From contig JAXGYV010000001.1 of the NCBI GenBank assembly GCA_040772045.1, positions 186,001 through 250,000 on the forward strand: 64,000 bases of DNA, read 5' to 3'. The first letter of the stretch is position 1. Each line of letters starts with the position of its first letter. Below are positions 18,822 through 27,894 of the stretch, piece after piece. This DNA is from JAXGYV01 sp040772045. Lineage in GTDB: Bacteria > Actinomycetota > Thermoleophilia > UBA2241. Both the position numbers and the translations under genes were made by a program. The notes below the pieces were generated by a model. The model was not told the origin of the DNA. It saw nothing but the letters and a program-made list of their open reading frames with translations, and searched no databases.

Positions 18822-19382
18822 TTACTCGAATCCGAGGGGCTTGGCGATGCCCTGCATGGCCTCTAGCCCCAGCGCCAGGAACTCCTCCAGCTCCAAGCCG
18901 AGTTCCTCACAGCGGCGAATCGCGTCGCGATCGACGCCACGGGCGAACGCCGACTCGCGGAAGCGCTTGCGGAGCGACTTGACCTGTACTCCGGCCAGCG
19001 CCGCGTCTGGACGGACCAACACCGCCGCCGTGATGAGCCCGCTGAGCTGATCGGCGGCGATGAGCGCCACGGCCAGCGGCGTGTCCGCGATCTCGCCAGT
19101 CTCGGCATTGTGAGCGGCCACGGCATGCGCAACATCGTCCGATACGTTCCGCTCGCGCAGCATCTCCGCGGCGAGCAGACCATGGCGGGAGAAGTCCGAC
19201 TCCGTCTGTTCCACATCTGCGTCGTGAGCGAGCCCCGCCAGCCCCCACGCCTCGGCGTCGGCACCCAGGCGGGCGGCCAATGCGCGCATGATCGCCTCGG
19301 TGGCCAGCATGTGCCGGCGCAGGTTCTCGTTGGCGACCTGGCAGGCGATGATGGCGAGTACTTCGTCGCGTACGGTGCTCAC
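18822..19382 (-). CDS. HD-domain hydrolase
   Basis: This is a predicted metal-dependent phosphohydrolase. The correct start is GTG 19382, overlapping the coaBC stop as GTGA; the longer open frame is read out of frame through coaBC. The 186-residue protein has His24, the HD doublet at 53-54 (LAHDADVEQT), a further His in SRHGLLAAEML and AVAAHN, and Asp in LIAADQLSGL. This is the pattern of small HD proteins related to HDIG hydrolases. The substrate is unknown. It is translationally coupled to coaBC, which may only reflect local packing. Confidence 0.85.
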   Translation of the reverse strand: MSTVRDEVLAIIACQVANENLRRHMLATEAIMRALAARLGADAEAWGLAGLAHDADVEQTESDFSRHGLLAAEMLRERNVSDDVAHAVAAHNAETGEIADTPLAVALIAADQLSGLITAAVLVRPDAALAGVQVKSLRKRFRESAFARGVDRDAIRRCEELGLELEEFLALGLEAMQGIAKPLGFE

Positions 19383-20605
19383 GACGACCTGGCTAGCTCC
19401 TGTTCGATGGCCATAGCGATAGCCTCGGCGCACACGCTCTTCGCGGCGCGAGGAACATGCTGTTCGCCGTTGGGCCCGATGATGGTGATCTCGTTCGCCT
19501 CGGCTCCAATGCCCACGCCGGCGGCGAGGATGTCGTTGAATACCAGCAGCTCGACGCCCTTTTCCGCACGCTTGCGCCGCGCTCGCTCGAGCCGAGGCCC
19601 CGCCTCGGCGGCGAAGGCCACGCGCAGGAGCCCCGGCCGGGCGGCCGCGCTCAGCACGTCGACGGTGCGCTCGAGCTCCAGGGTCAGACGATCGCTGTCC
19701 GCCCGCTCGATTTTTCCCGCGACCGTCTCGCGAGGCCTGTAGTCGGCTACCGCGGCCGCCATGACGAGCACGTCGGCGTTGGCTGCGGCGCGCACCACCG
19801 CCTCGGCCATCTCCGCGGCGCTCTCCACACGCTCCACCGGATACGAGGTGGGGCCGTGCTCTTGCGTGGAGATCAGCGTGACCTGAGCGCCACGCAAGGC
19901 GCACGCATCGGCGACGGCCTGCCCCATCTTGCCGCTCGATCTATTGCCGAGGAAGCGCACGGCGTCCACGGACTCACGCGTGCCGCCGGCGGTGACCACC
20001 ACTCGGGCGCCCGCCAGCGGGCCGCGCGCCTGCCCGGCCACGGTACTGCGAATAGCCGCCATGATCACGGAGACGTCGGCCATGCGGCCACTCCCCTCTT
20101 CCCCGCAGGCGAGCTCGCCACGCTCTGTAGGCAGCACGTGGCACCCGCGATCGGCCAAAATGGCCAAGTTGTGCTGTGTGGCTGGGTGCTCGTACATAGC
20201 CCAATTCATGGTGGGCGCCACGATGACCGGTCCACGAAAGGCGAGGTACACGGCGGTGAGTAAGTTGTCGGCGATGCCCGCCGCCAGCTTGGCGATGGTA
20301 TTCGCTGTAGCCGGCGCGATAACCATGACTCCGGACCGCCGCGCCGCCTCGATGTGACCGAACCAGTTCCGGTTGGGCTGCCACGTTGTTTCGTCGTCGA
20401 GCACGGGACGCTGCGAGACGGCCGCGAACGTGAGTGGCATGACGAAGCGCTTGGCGGCATCGGTGAGTATCACGTCTGGCGCGAACCCCTCCTTGACCAG
20501 CGAACGCACCAGCTCCACAGCCTTGTATACCGCGATGCCACCGGTGACCCCCACCAGCACGCCGCGCGGGTCGCAGGAACCGGTGCTCCTGGCCTGTTCG
20601 TTCAC
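19379..20605 (-). CDS. coaBC: Phosphopantothenoylcysteine decarboxylase/synthetase
   Basis: CoaBC carries out two successive steps of coenzyme A synthesis. The 408-residue protein has an FMN-dependent decarboxylase half (VGVTGGIAVYKAVELVR; catalytic His region FGHIEAARRSGVMVIAPATANTIAKLA; APTMNWAMYEHPA). The CTP-dependent synthetase half has VTAGGTRESVDAVRFLGNRSSGKMG, AVADYRP and the C-terminal lysine-containing VFNDIL. The start is GTG 20605 with GGGGGAGG upstream. It lies after rpoZ, as in other Actinobacteria, where metK and priA usually follow. Here those two genes are 37 kb away. Confidence 0.96.
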   Translation of the reverse strand: MNEQARSTGSCDPRGVLVGVTGGIAVYKAVELVRSLVKEGFAPDVILTDAAKRFVMPLTFAAVSQRPVLDDETTWQPNRNWFGHIEAARRSGVMVIAPATANTIAKLAAGIADNLLTAVYLAFRGPVIVAPTMNWAMYEHPATQHNLAILADRGCHVLPTERGELACGEEGSGRMADVSVIMAAIRSTVAGQARGPLAGARVVVTAGGTRESVDAVRFLGNRSSGKMGQAVADACALRGAQVTLISTQEHGPTSYPVERVESAAEMAEAVVRAAANADVLVMAAAVADYRPRETVAGKIERADSDRLTLELERTVDVLSAAARPGLLRVAFAAEAGPRLERARRKRAEKGVELLVFNDILAAGVGIGAEANEITIIGPNGEQHVPRAAKSVCAEAIAMAIEQELARSS

Positions 20606-20656
20606 GCTCGCCTCCCCCTCGGCAGATCCGTCGTGCAGCAGCAGACTACGGACGCG

Positions 20657-20914
20657 TCACGAGTCCCGATAGGTGAAGCCGATGCGCTTCTCGGCGATCT
20701 CCTGCAGGGCGATCGTGAGCAGATTCTTGCTCCTGGTGGTGATCAATGGCGGCGTGAGGTCTTCCGCCGGCGAGCGGTCGTCTAGCAACAGGCCTTCGCC
20801 GAGACTGTTGTAGTAGTTGTTGATCTGCCGCGCCCGCTTGGCGGCGATGATCGCCAACGCATAGCGGGAGCCGCCCGCCTTGTCCAGAAGCTCGTCGATG
20901 CGAGGCCGGTCCAC
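20657..20914 (-). CDS. rpoZ: RNA polymerase omega subunit
   Basis: Omega stabilises and helps assemble the beta' subunit. The 85-residue protein has RPRIDELLDKAGGSRYALAIIAAKRARQI at the start and PLITTRSKNLLTIALQEIAEKRIGF near the end, matching actinobacterial omega. The GTG start directly abuts the gmk stop (TGAGTG), so the two are coupled. Confidence 0.95.
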   Translation of the reverse strand: MDRPRIDELLDKAGGSRYALAIIAAKRARQINNYYNSLGEGLLLDDRSPAEDLTPPLITTRSKNLLTIALQEIAEKRIGFTYRDS

Positions 20915-21466
20915 TCAGTCTCCTTTTCGTGTCGCGAGGATCAGTTCGCCAATACGGGCCGCGGCGCGTGCCACGTCGTCGTTGACCACCACGTGGTCGA
21001 ACTCCACCGCGGCGCTCATCTCGCCCTCGGCGATGCCCAAACGCCTGGCGATGACCTCCTCGGGCTCTGTCCCCCGGCCTCGCAGGCGCCGCTCGAGTTC
21101 GGCGGCCGTCGGCGGGGCCAGGAACACGAACACCGCTTCGGGCAACATCCTCCGGACAGCGCGCGCACCTTGGAGCTCGATCTCCAGGATGACATCCTGG
21201 CCCGCGGCCAACCGCGTCTCGATCTCCGCCAGGAGCGTGCCGTACAGATTACCCCCGTATTCTACCCACTCCAGAAACCCTCCGCCGCGGGCGATGCCTT
21301 CAAACTGCGCGCAGCTCATGAAGTGGTACTCGCGGCCATCCACCTCACCAGTCCGTGGCAACCGCGTGGTCGCCGAGACAGCGACCGAGACGCCGTTCAC
21401 CTCCTGGAGCACACGTCGTATAACAGTGCCCTTCCCGGCGCCCGAAGGCCCCGAGATGACGAACAC
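20915..21466 (-). CDS. gmk: Guanylate kinase
   Basis: Gmk phosphorylates GMP to GDP. The 183-residue protein opens with the P-loop FVISGPSGAGKGTV and has the GMP-binding region SATTRLPRTGEVDGREYHFM. ILEIELQGARAVRRMLPEAVFVFLAPP and the lid arginines RLRGRGTE follow. The start is GTG 21466, 11 bases after the mihF stop. The N-terminus is trimmed close to the P-loop compared with many homologues, but an earlier in-frame start is not supported. Confidence 0.96.
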   Translation of the reverse strand: MFVISGPSGAGKGTVIRRVLQEVNGVSVAVSATTRLPRTGEVDGREYHFMSCAQFEGIARGGGFLEWVEYGGNLYGTLLAEIETRLAAGQDVILEIELQGARAVRRMLPEAVFVFLAPPTAAELERRLRGRGTEPEEVIARRLGIAEGEMSAAVEFDHVVVNDDVARAAARIGELILATRKGD

Positions 21467-21477
21467 GGAGGGGATGT

Positions 21478-21810
21478 TTACTCCTCGAGAGCGGCGATGA
21501 GATCGCGACGCTGACGCTCGGACAGGCCGCCGACCGTCTTGCTCGGGCTGACGCGGCAGCGCTCCATGACCCGTGCGGCCTTGACGCGCCCGTACTTGGG
21601 GGCGGCCATGATGACGTCCACGATCTTAGCCGTCTGCACGTATTCTGGGGGGTCCTGGATGACGTCAGTAATGGCGATACTCCCCCGCTTGAGCTCGGCC
21701 TTGAGCGAGGCACGCTGACTGCGTACGTGGTTCGCTCGCTTGAGCGCTTCCATGCGCTGATCCAGCGAACGTTCGGGTGCGGCGTTCGATTGCGAGGGTG
21801 AAAACGTCAT
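21478..21810 (-). CDS. mihF: Actinobacterial integration host factor (mIHF)
   Basis: mIHF is an actinobacterial nucleoid protein unrelated in fold to the E. coli IHF pair; it binds and bends DNA and is essential in mycobacteria. The 110-residue sequence has the long helix region RMEALKRANHVRSQRASLKAELKRG. The helix-two-turns-helix DNA-binding part follows (KYGRVKAARVMERCRVSPSKTVGGLSERQRRDLI). It sits before gmk and rpoZ, the standard actinobacterial order, and is the best taxonomic marker in the window. Confidence 0.95.
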   Translation of the reverse strand: MTFSPSQSNAAPERSLDQRMEALKRANHVRSQRASLKAELKRGSIAITDVIQDPPEYVQTAKIVDVIMAAPKYGRVKAARVMERCRVSPSKTVGGLSERQRRDLIAALEE

Positions 21811-21845
21811 CGCGCCGGGATTATACGCACACGTTCTGACTCACT

Positions 21846-22805
21846 TCAACTACGCGATCGTGGATCGTCGAACGCGCAGCCTCTGATTTCGGCGAGATTT
21901 CGGATGCCGCGCGCGCTCATCTCTTGCGCCAACTCGTTCACGATTCGCTCGGCGGCCCCGGTATCGGCGAACGTGGCCGCCCCTACAGCCACGGCCGTGG
22001 CCCCACAAGCCACGAACTCCAGCACGTCGAGGCCCCCGAGAATGCCCCCCATGCCGATGACGGGTACCGAGACGGCGGCGGCAACCTCGGCCACCATGCG
22101 CAGCGCGATGGGCTTGATGGCCGGGCCGCACAGTCCGCCAAATGTGTTGCCAAGGAAGGGTCGCAGGGTAACCGGATCGAGCACCAGCGCTTTAATCGTG
22201 TTGATGAGCGAGATGCCATCGGCGCCGGCCTCTTCCGCGGCCGCGGCGATGGGTGCCACCGCGGTCACGTTGGGAGTGAGCTTCACGACGAGCGCGCGCC
22301 GGGTGAGCGGACGCAGCTCCCCTACCAGCGCCGCGGTGGCCCGCGCGTCGGCGCCGGTCGAAAGGCCGGTGGCGACGTTCGGGCAGGACACGTTGATCTC
22401 GTAACCAAGGATCGCCGGCATGGGTCGCGGCGCCGCGGCGAGTGCCTCTTCCGCGCCACCGACTACGGCGGCGTAATCGGTCGGCCGCGCGCCGCCCACG
22501 CTGATCAGCACGGGAACCGGAAGAGCGGCGAGTTGGGGAAGCTCCTCGAGAAACCGTTCGAGGCCGGGGTTCTCGAGACCGATCGCGTTGATCATCCCGC
22601 ACGGTGTCTCGGTAACCCGCGGCGGCGGGTTACCGCGGCGCGCCTCCAGCGTTACCGTCTTCGGCACGTACGCGCTGAACGGGATCTCGCGGACGTAGTC
22701 GCGATCCATGGTTCGCGAGGCGACGAGCGCGTCGAAGGTGCCGGAGGCATTGAGCACTGGATGCCGCAGCCGGGAGCCCAGTAAGGAAACGCTCAGATCG
22801 ATCAC
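21846..22805 (-). CDS. pyrD: Dihydroorotate dehydrogenase, class 1B catalytic subunit
   Basis: PyrD oxidises dihydroorotate to orotate. The 319-residue protein belongs to the class 1B type, which passes electrons through a PyrK partner to NAD+. The active-site loop NVSCPNV contains the catalytic Cys141; LNASGTF, ENPGLERFL, VVKLTPN and the flavin phosphate site GMGGILGGLDVLEF are all present. The start is GTG 22805, 18 bases after pyrK. It is the last pyr gene; no pyrE or pyrF follows, and the next gene is mihF after 35 bases. Confidence 0.96.
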   Translation of the reverse strand: MIDLSVSLLGSRLRHPVLNASGTFDALVASRTMDRDYVREIPFSAYVPKTVTLEARRGNPPPRVTETPCGMINAIGLENPGLERFLEELPQLAALPVPVLISVGGARPTDYAAVVGGAEEALAAAPRPMPAILGYEINVSCPNVATGLSTGADARATAALVGELRPLTRRALVVKLTPNVTAVAPIAAAAEEAGADGISLINTIKALVLDPVTLRPFLGNTFGGLCGPAIKPIALRMVAEVAAAVSVPVIGMGGILGGLDVLEFVACGATAVAVGAATFADTGAAERIVNELAQEMSARGIRNLAEIRGCAFDDPRSRS

Positions 22806-22823
22806 AGAGCCGTCCTTCCGCCG

Positions 22824-23591
22824 TCAGGGGAATACCAGTTCGCTCAGTCCGAACACCGGCCCGTCCGCGCATACTCGCGCGTACCCCCGTGTGGTAGGCA
22901 CCACACAGCCGTGACAGACCCCCGTACCACACGCCATGTGTGCCTCGAGCGAAGCATAGCCCGCGACGGCATGCTCCGCCGCCCAACGCTGCAGAGCAGC
23001 CAGCATGCCCAGCGGGCCGCAAGCGTACAGCACGGTGTCGGAAGTGATGGGCGCGTGGCGCAGTGCGTCGAGAACTGTCCCGCGGACGCCGACGGAGCCG
23101 TCTTCGGTGGCCACCGACACGTCGGGGAGCTCGAATGCGTACAGGATGCGCGCGTGCCGCGCGTCGCGGAATCCGAACACGGCGCTCACCGCCGCGCCGC
23201 GGGCCGCCAAAGCCTCGGCCACCGACTGCAGCGGCGCGGCGCCAATGCCTCCGCCCACTAGCACCGCGCGCGCGACACCGGCGAGCGGAAACGCGGTGCC
23301 CAGCGGGCCGTTTATCGATACGGCGTCGCCGACAGCCACCTCGCCGATCGCTCGAGTTCCCTCACCCCGCGCCTCCACCAGCAGCGAGATACGATCGCCG
23401 CGCACGCGGTGCACCGATAAGGGGCGGCGGAGGTGAAACCCTGGCGCCGGTACCGCGACCATCACGAACTGGCCAGGTTCTGTCCGCGTCGCCACGATGG
23501 GGCACGCGAGCCAGAGCTGCGTGGCCCGGCCGTAGTGACGCACTTCCAGTACCCGTGCGCTGATCTGCACGGCGCCGCTCTGAGTCGTCAC
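22824..23591 (-). CDS. pyrK: Dihydroorotate dehydrogenase electron-transfer subunit
   Basis: PyrK is the FAD and [2Fe-2S] partner of class 1B PyrD. I place the start at GTG 23591, overlapping the carB stop as GTGA; the longer frame is an artefact of reading through carB. The 255-residue protein has an FAD-binding motif RRPLSVHR, the NAD-binding strand VLVGGGIGAAPL and the iron-sulfur ligands Cys221, Cys226, Cys229 and Cys241 (ACGTGVCHGC, then VCADGPVF). All four ligands are present, so it should be functional. Confidence 0.95.
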   Translation of the reverse strand: MTTQSGAVQISARVLEVRHYGRATQLWLACPIVATRTEPGQFVMVAVPAPGFHLRRPLSVHRVRGDRISLLVEARGEGTRAIGEVAVGDAVSINGPLGTAFPLAGVARAVLVGGGIGAAPLQSVAEALAARGAAVSAVFGFRDARHARILYAFELPDVSVATEDGSVGVRGTVLDALRHAPITSDTVLYACGPLGMLAALQRWAAEHAVAGYASLEAHMACGTGVCHGCVVPTTRGYARVCADGPVFGLSELVFP

Positions 23592-26500
23592 CGCGTGTCT
23601 CCGGCGTACAGGTCTTGCAGACAGCGCACCGTAACGCCGGGTTTGCGGGCCGCCTCGAGAGCCGAGACCGCCGCGGAGGCTCCGGCGAGCGTCGTGATGC
23701 AGGGCACAGTGCGGCGGTGTGCGGCCTGGCGGATCTCGAACCCGTCGCTGCGCGCGCTGTGGCCGTAAGGGGTGTTGATGACCAGGTCGATGAGACCCTC
23801 GTCGATCCAATCTACAACCGTACGCCCTCCCTCACTCACCTTGTTCACGAACGTGGTCTCCACACCGAGGCTCAGGAGAGCACGGGCAGTACCTCTTGTA
23901 GCCACGATCCGCAGCCCCAGCCCCTGCAGCCGCTGCGCGAGGATAGTGGCCGCGGATTTGTCCGTGTCGCAGACGGAGAGAAAGACGACTCCTTGCGTGG
24001 GTAGTGGCACACCGGCGGCCGTCTGTGCTTTCCCGAACGCGGCGGGAAAAGTATCAGCCACGCCCATCACCTCGCCCGTCGACTTCATCTCCGGACCAAG
24101 CCGCGAGTCGGCCTCCAGAAAACGATCGAACGGCATGACCGCCTCTTTCACGCTCACGTACTCCGGCACCACGCGCTGGGGCAAACCGAGGTCGGCGAGC
24201 TGCTCGCCGAGAATGAGCCGCGTGGCGGCCTTGGCCAACTGTACTCCCGTCGCCTTGCTGACGAAGGGTACGGTGCGCGAGGCTCTGGGATTTACCTCGA
24301 GCACGAACAGGGTGTACTTCTGATACGCGAACTGTACGTTCAGCAACCCGCGAACCCGCAGTGCCTGGGCGAGGCGGCTCGTCTGCCGCCGCACGTCCTC
24401 GAGGATCCCCTCCCCCAACGATACCGAGGGGATCACGCAGGCCGAATCGCCAGAGTGCACCCCGGCCTCTTCCACGTGCTGCATGATCGCGGCCACGTAC
24501 ACACCCTCACCGTCCGACAGGGCGTCAACGTCGACCTCGATCGCGTCTTCGAGGAACCTGTCGATCAGGACCGGGTGCTCGAGGCTGGCGTCGACCGCCG
24601 TCTCCATGCAGGCGAGCAACTCCTCCATCGTGTACGCGATCTGCATGGCTCGGCCACCGAGCACAAAAGAGGGCCGCACGAGCAGAGGAAACCCGATGCG
24701 CTCGGCGATCTCGCGCGCCTCGTCGGCGTCGCGCGCGATCCCGTACGCCGGGCAGCGAATCTCCAGTTCCGTGAGGAGCCGGCCGAACTGCTCACGATCT
24801 TCCGCTAGCTGGATTGACGCCTGCGGCGTGCCGAGGATCGGCACGCCCGCAGCCGTCAATTCGGCGGCGATCCGCAGCGGCGTCTGACCGCCGAACTGCA
24901 CGATGACGCCCGTGGGCTGCTCGTTGTCGATCACGTTCAGCACGTCTTCTACGGTGAGCGGTTCGAAATACAGCCTGTCCGACACGTCGTAGTCGGTGGA
25001 GACCGTCTCGGGGTTGCAGTTGACCATGATCGCCTCGTAGCCCAGCTCGCGCGCCATGAGGGCGGCGTGAACGCAGCAGTAGTCGAACTCGATACCCTGG
25101 CCGATACGGTTCGGCCCACTCCCGAGGATCACGATGCGCTTACGCTCGCCGGGGCTGGCCTCGTTCTCTTGCTCGTACGTGGAGTAGAAGTACGGCGTCT
25201 GCGCCTCGAACTCGGCGGCACAGGTGTCCACCGCCTTGTAGACCGGGCGAATCCCCTGCCCGAGCCGCAGGCCGCGTACCTCCGCCGCCGTACGCCCAGT
25301 GAGCTGGCCTAAACGTTCGTCTGAGAATCCGTAGCTCTTCATCCGCCGCAAGAGGTCGGCGTCCAACCCAGGGGCCTCCACGACCTCGCGCTCGAGCTCC
25401 GCGATATCGCGCAACTCCGCCAGGAAGAACCGCGGCACGCCGGTCAGACGATGGATCTCTTCTCTGTCCGCGCCCAGGCGGAAGGCGTGCAAGATGAGGT
25501 CGTGGCGCTCGCATGTGGGGACTGTCAGCGCGGCCAGCGTCGCGGCCGCAGTCGCCGGTAGGTCGGGTGCCACGTCGAGCTCGCGCGAACGCATCGCCTT
25601 GAGGAAAGCTTCCTTGAAGGTCCGGCCGATCGCCATGGCCTCCCCCACGCTCTTCATCTGCGTGGTGAGCTCGCGGTTGACGAGGGGAAACTTCTCGAAG
25701 GCCCAGCGAGGCATCTTGACGACGATGTAGTCGAGCGTGGGCTCGAAGCAGGCGGGGGTTTTCCGCGTGATGTCGTTGGCGATCTCATCGAGCGTATACC
25801 CGACGGCGAGCTTCGCCGCGATCTTCGCGATCGGAAAGCCGGTCGCCTTGGAGGCCAGCGCCGAGCTGCGCGACACCCGCGGGTTCATCTCGATGACCAC
25901 GACCTCGCCGTTCGCTGGGTTCACCGCGAACTGGATGTTCGAACCGCCGCACGCCACATCCACCGCCCGCACGATCGCTTTGGCCGCGTCGCGCAGCTCC
26001 TGGAACTGTGGATCCGTGAGCGTGAGGGCGGGGGCCACCGTAACGCTGTCGCCCGTATGAACACCCATTGGGTCGATGTTCTCGATGGAACAGATGACCA
26101 CCACGTTGTCGGCCGTGTCGCGCATGACCTCCAGCTCGAACTCGTGCCAGCCGATGACCGATTCCTCGAGCAGTACCTGGTGAATGGGGCTCAGCTGAAG
26201 GCCGCGCTCCACTACGGCCCGCAAAGAGGTCAGATCGTGGGCGACCCCTCCGCCGCTGCCGCCGAGCGTGTAGGCGGGGCGAATGATCAGCGGCAGCCCA
26301 AGGTCTCCGGCCGCGTCCTCGGCCTCGGCCATGGTGTGGACGATGGCGCTGCGCGGCACGCGCAAGCCAAGGCCCTCGACGATGGCCCGGAACTCGGCGC
26401 GGTCTTCCGCTCGATGGATGGCGTCGGCTTGGGCGCCGATCATCTCGACGCCCCACAGGTCGAGCACGTTCCGCTGCTCGAGCTCCATGGCTACCGTGAG

Positions 26501-26785
26501 CGCCGTCTGCCCGCCCAGCGTCGGCAGGAGAGCGTCGGGGCGCTCGTCCTCGATGATCCGCGCGATCGTATCGGCGTTCAGCGGCTCGATGTACGTACGC
26601 GCAGCCACATCCGGGTCGGTCATGATGGTTGCTGGATTGGAGTTCACCAGCACCACCTCATAGCCATCCGCGGCGAGCACCTTACAGGCCTGTGTGCCGG
26701 AGTAGTCGAACTCGCACGCCTGCCCGATGACGATGGGGCCAGAGCCGATGATGAGGATCTTGTGCAGGTCATCGCGCCGCGGCAT
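23588..26785 (-). CDS. carB: Carbamoyl-phosphate synthase, large subunit
   Basis: CarB makes carbamoyl phosphate from bicarbonate, ATP and ammonia supplied by CarA, feeding pyrimidine and arginine synthesis. The 1065 residues are full length. Two homologous ATP-grasp halves begin with KILIIGSGPIVIGQACEFDYSG and RIVILGSGPNRIGQGIEFDYC. The C-terminal MGS-like regulatory domain contains NTPYGHSARSDGFEIR. The ATG shares a base with the carA stop (TAATG), giving tight coupling of the two subunits. Confidence 0.98.
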   Translation of the reverse strand: MPRRDDLHKILIIGSGPIVIGQACEFDYSGTQACKVLAADGYEVVLVNSNPATIMTDPDVAARTYIEPLNADTIARIIEDERPDALLPTLGGQTALTVAMELEQRNVLDLWGVEMIGAQADAIHRAEDRAEFRAIVEGLGLRVPRSAIVHTMAEAEDAAGDLGLPLIIRPAYTLGGSGGGVAHDLTSLRAVVERGLQLSPIHQVLLEESVIGWHEFELEVMRDTADNVVVICSIENIDPMGVHTGDSVTVAPALTLTDPQFQELRDAAKAIVRAVDVACGGSNIQFAVNPANGEVVVIEMNPRVSRSSALASKATGFPIAKIAAKLAVGYTLDEIANDITRKTPACFEPTLDYIVVKMPRWAFEKFPLVNRELTTQMKSVGEAMAIGRTFKEAFLKAMRSRELDVAPDLPATAAATLAALTVPTCERHDLILHAFRLGADREEIHRLTGVPRFFLAELRDIAELEREVVEAPGLDADLLRRMKSYGFSDERLGQLTGRTAAEVRGLRLGQGIRPVYKAVDTCAAEFEAQTPYFYSTYEQENEASPGERKRIVILGSGPNRIGQGIEFDYCCVHAALMARELGYEAIMVNCNPETVSTDYDVSDRLYFEPLTVEDVLNVIDNEQPTGVIVQFGGQTPLRIAAELTAAGVPILGTPQASIQLAEDREQFGRLLTELEIRCPAYGIARDADEAREIAERIGFPLLVRPSFVLGGRAMQIAYTMEELLACMETAVDASLEHPVLIDRFLEDAIEVDVDALSDGEGVYVAAIMQHVEEAGVHSGDSACVIPSVSLGEGILEDVRRQTSRLAQALRVRGLLNVQFAYQKYTLFVLEVNPRASRTVPFVSKATGVQLAKAATRLILGEQLADLGLPQRVVPEYVSVKEAVMPFDRFLEADSRLGPEMKSTGEVMGVADTFPAAFGKAQTAAGVPLPTQGVVFLSVCDTDKSAATILAQRLQGLGLRIVATRGTARALLSLGVETTFVNKVSEGGRTVVDWIDEGLIDLVINTPYGHSARSDGFEIRQAAHRRTVPCITTLAGASAAVSALEAARKPGVTVRCLQDLYAGDTR

Positions 26786-27894
26786 TAGCTCTTCCTTCCA
26801 TCGCCGCTCGAGCGCAGAACTGCCTCGCGAAAACGCGTGAACAGATGGCCGGAGTCCCGCGGGCCAGGAGACGCTTCGGGGTGGTACTGCACTGAGAAAG
26901 CGAGCTGCTCTTCGCAGCGGAGCCCCTCGACCGTATCGTCGTTGAGGTTCAGATGGGTGAACTCGACCCCTCGTGGAAGCTGCCCGTCCGAGCGTACGGC
27001 GAAGCCGTGGTTCTGCGTGGTGATCCCCACCACGCCCGTCATGAGGTCCTTGACCGGGTGATTGCAGCCGCGATGACCGAACTTGAGCTTATAGGTGCGC
27101 AGGCCGAGCGCCAGCGCCAGCAACTGGTGCCCCAGACAGATCCCGAACAGCGGGACGCGGCCCAGCAGCCGGCTCACGTTCTTCACGGCGTAGCCCACGG
27201 CCGCCGGATCGCCAGGCCCGTTGGAGAGCACCACGCCGTCGGGCTTCAGCCGCAGCACATCGCGGGCCGACATCCGCGCCGGCACCAGGGTGAGACGAAA
27301 TCCCTGCATCTCCAGCTGACGCAGGATAGAGCGCTTGACGCCGAAGTCGTACACCACCACGTGCGGCGCCTCTGCCGGTTCCGCTGAGAGCGCATGGACG
27401 TCTGCCCGCGTCACTGCCTTCACGAGATCCGCGCCGGCCATGGCGGGCAGACTCCGGGCGGCCTTCACCAGGGTCTTCGCATCGAGCGCCTCGGTGCTCA
27501 CTACCGCTCGCAGAGCACCCTTGTCGCGCAGATGACGTGTGAGGGCTCGCGTATCCACTCCGCTCACCGCGAGCACATTCCGTTCGGCGAGCCAATCCAG
27601 CCACGTGCCGTTGGAAGCGTGGTTGAAGCAGTAATTGGTGATCTCTCTGGCGACCACAGCCCGAGCGTGGGGCGTCTCCGATTCGTCACGATCGGGGTGT
27701 ACGCCGTAGTTGCCGATGAGCGGAAATGTATACGTGATGATCTGCCCGTGGTACGAGGGATCGGTGATCACCTCCTGGAAGCCAACCATCGCCGTGGTGA
27801 ACACCAGCTCCCCCCCAGCCGTGCCCCGCCCGGTGAGCGCCTCTCCCGTAAACCACCGCCCGTCTTCCAGGGCTATGACCGCCGGCCTAGGCAA
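26785..27894 (-). CDS. carA: Carbamoyl-phosphate synthase, small (glutaminase) subunit
   Basis: CarA hydrolyses glutamine and passes ammonia to CarB. The 369-residue protein has the N-terminal CPSase_sm_chain domain (ALEDGRWFTGEALTGRG; GYHGQIITYTFPLIGNYG equivalents). The class I glutamine amidotransferase domain carries the nucleophile in FGICLGHQLLALALG and the His/Glu pair in QYHPEASPGP. The start appears to be TTG 27894, overlapping the pyrC stop by 8 bases. An in-frame stop lies just upstream and no ATG or GTG is nearby, so this rare start is the only good candidate. Confidence 0.96.
   Translation of the reverse strand: MPRPAVIALEDGRWFTGEALTGRGTAGGELVFTTAMVGFQEVITDPSYHGQIITYTFPLIGNYGVHPDRDESETPHARAVVAREITNYCFNHASNGTWLDWLAERNVLAVSGVDTRALTRHLRDKGALRAVVSTEALDAKTLVKAARSLPAMAGADLVKAVTRADVHALSAEPAEAPHVVVYDFGVKRSILRQLEMQGFRLTLVPARMSARDVLRLKPDGVVLSNGPGDPAAVGYAVKNVSRLLGRVPLFGICLGHQLLALALGLRTYKLKFGHRGCNHPVKDLMTGVVGITTQNHGFAVRSDGQLPRGVEFTHLNLNDDTVEGLRCEEQLAFSVQYHPEASPGPRDSGHLFTRFREAVLRSSGDGRKS

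Noticed and set aside
19383..19904. N-terminal extension of the HD protein
   Set aside because: It is the coaBC region in the wrong frame. GTG 19382 with its GTGA overlap is the natural start.
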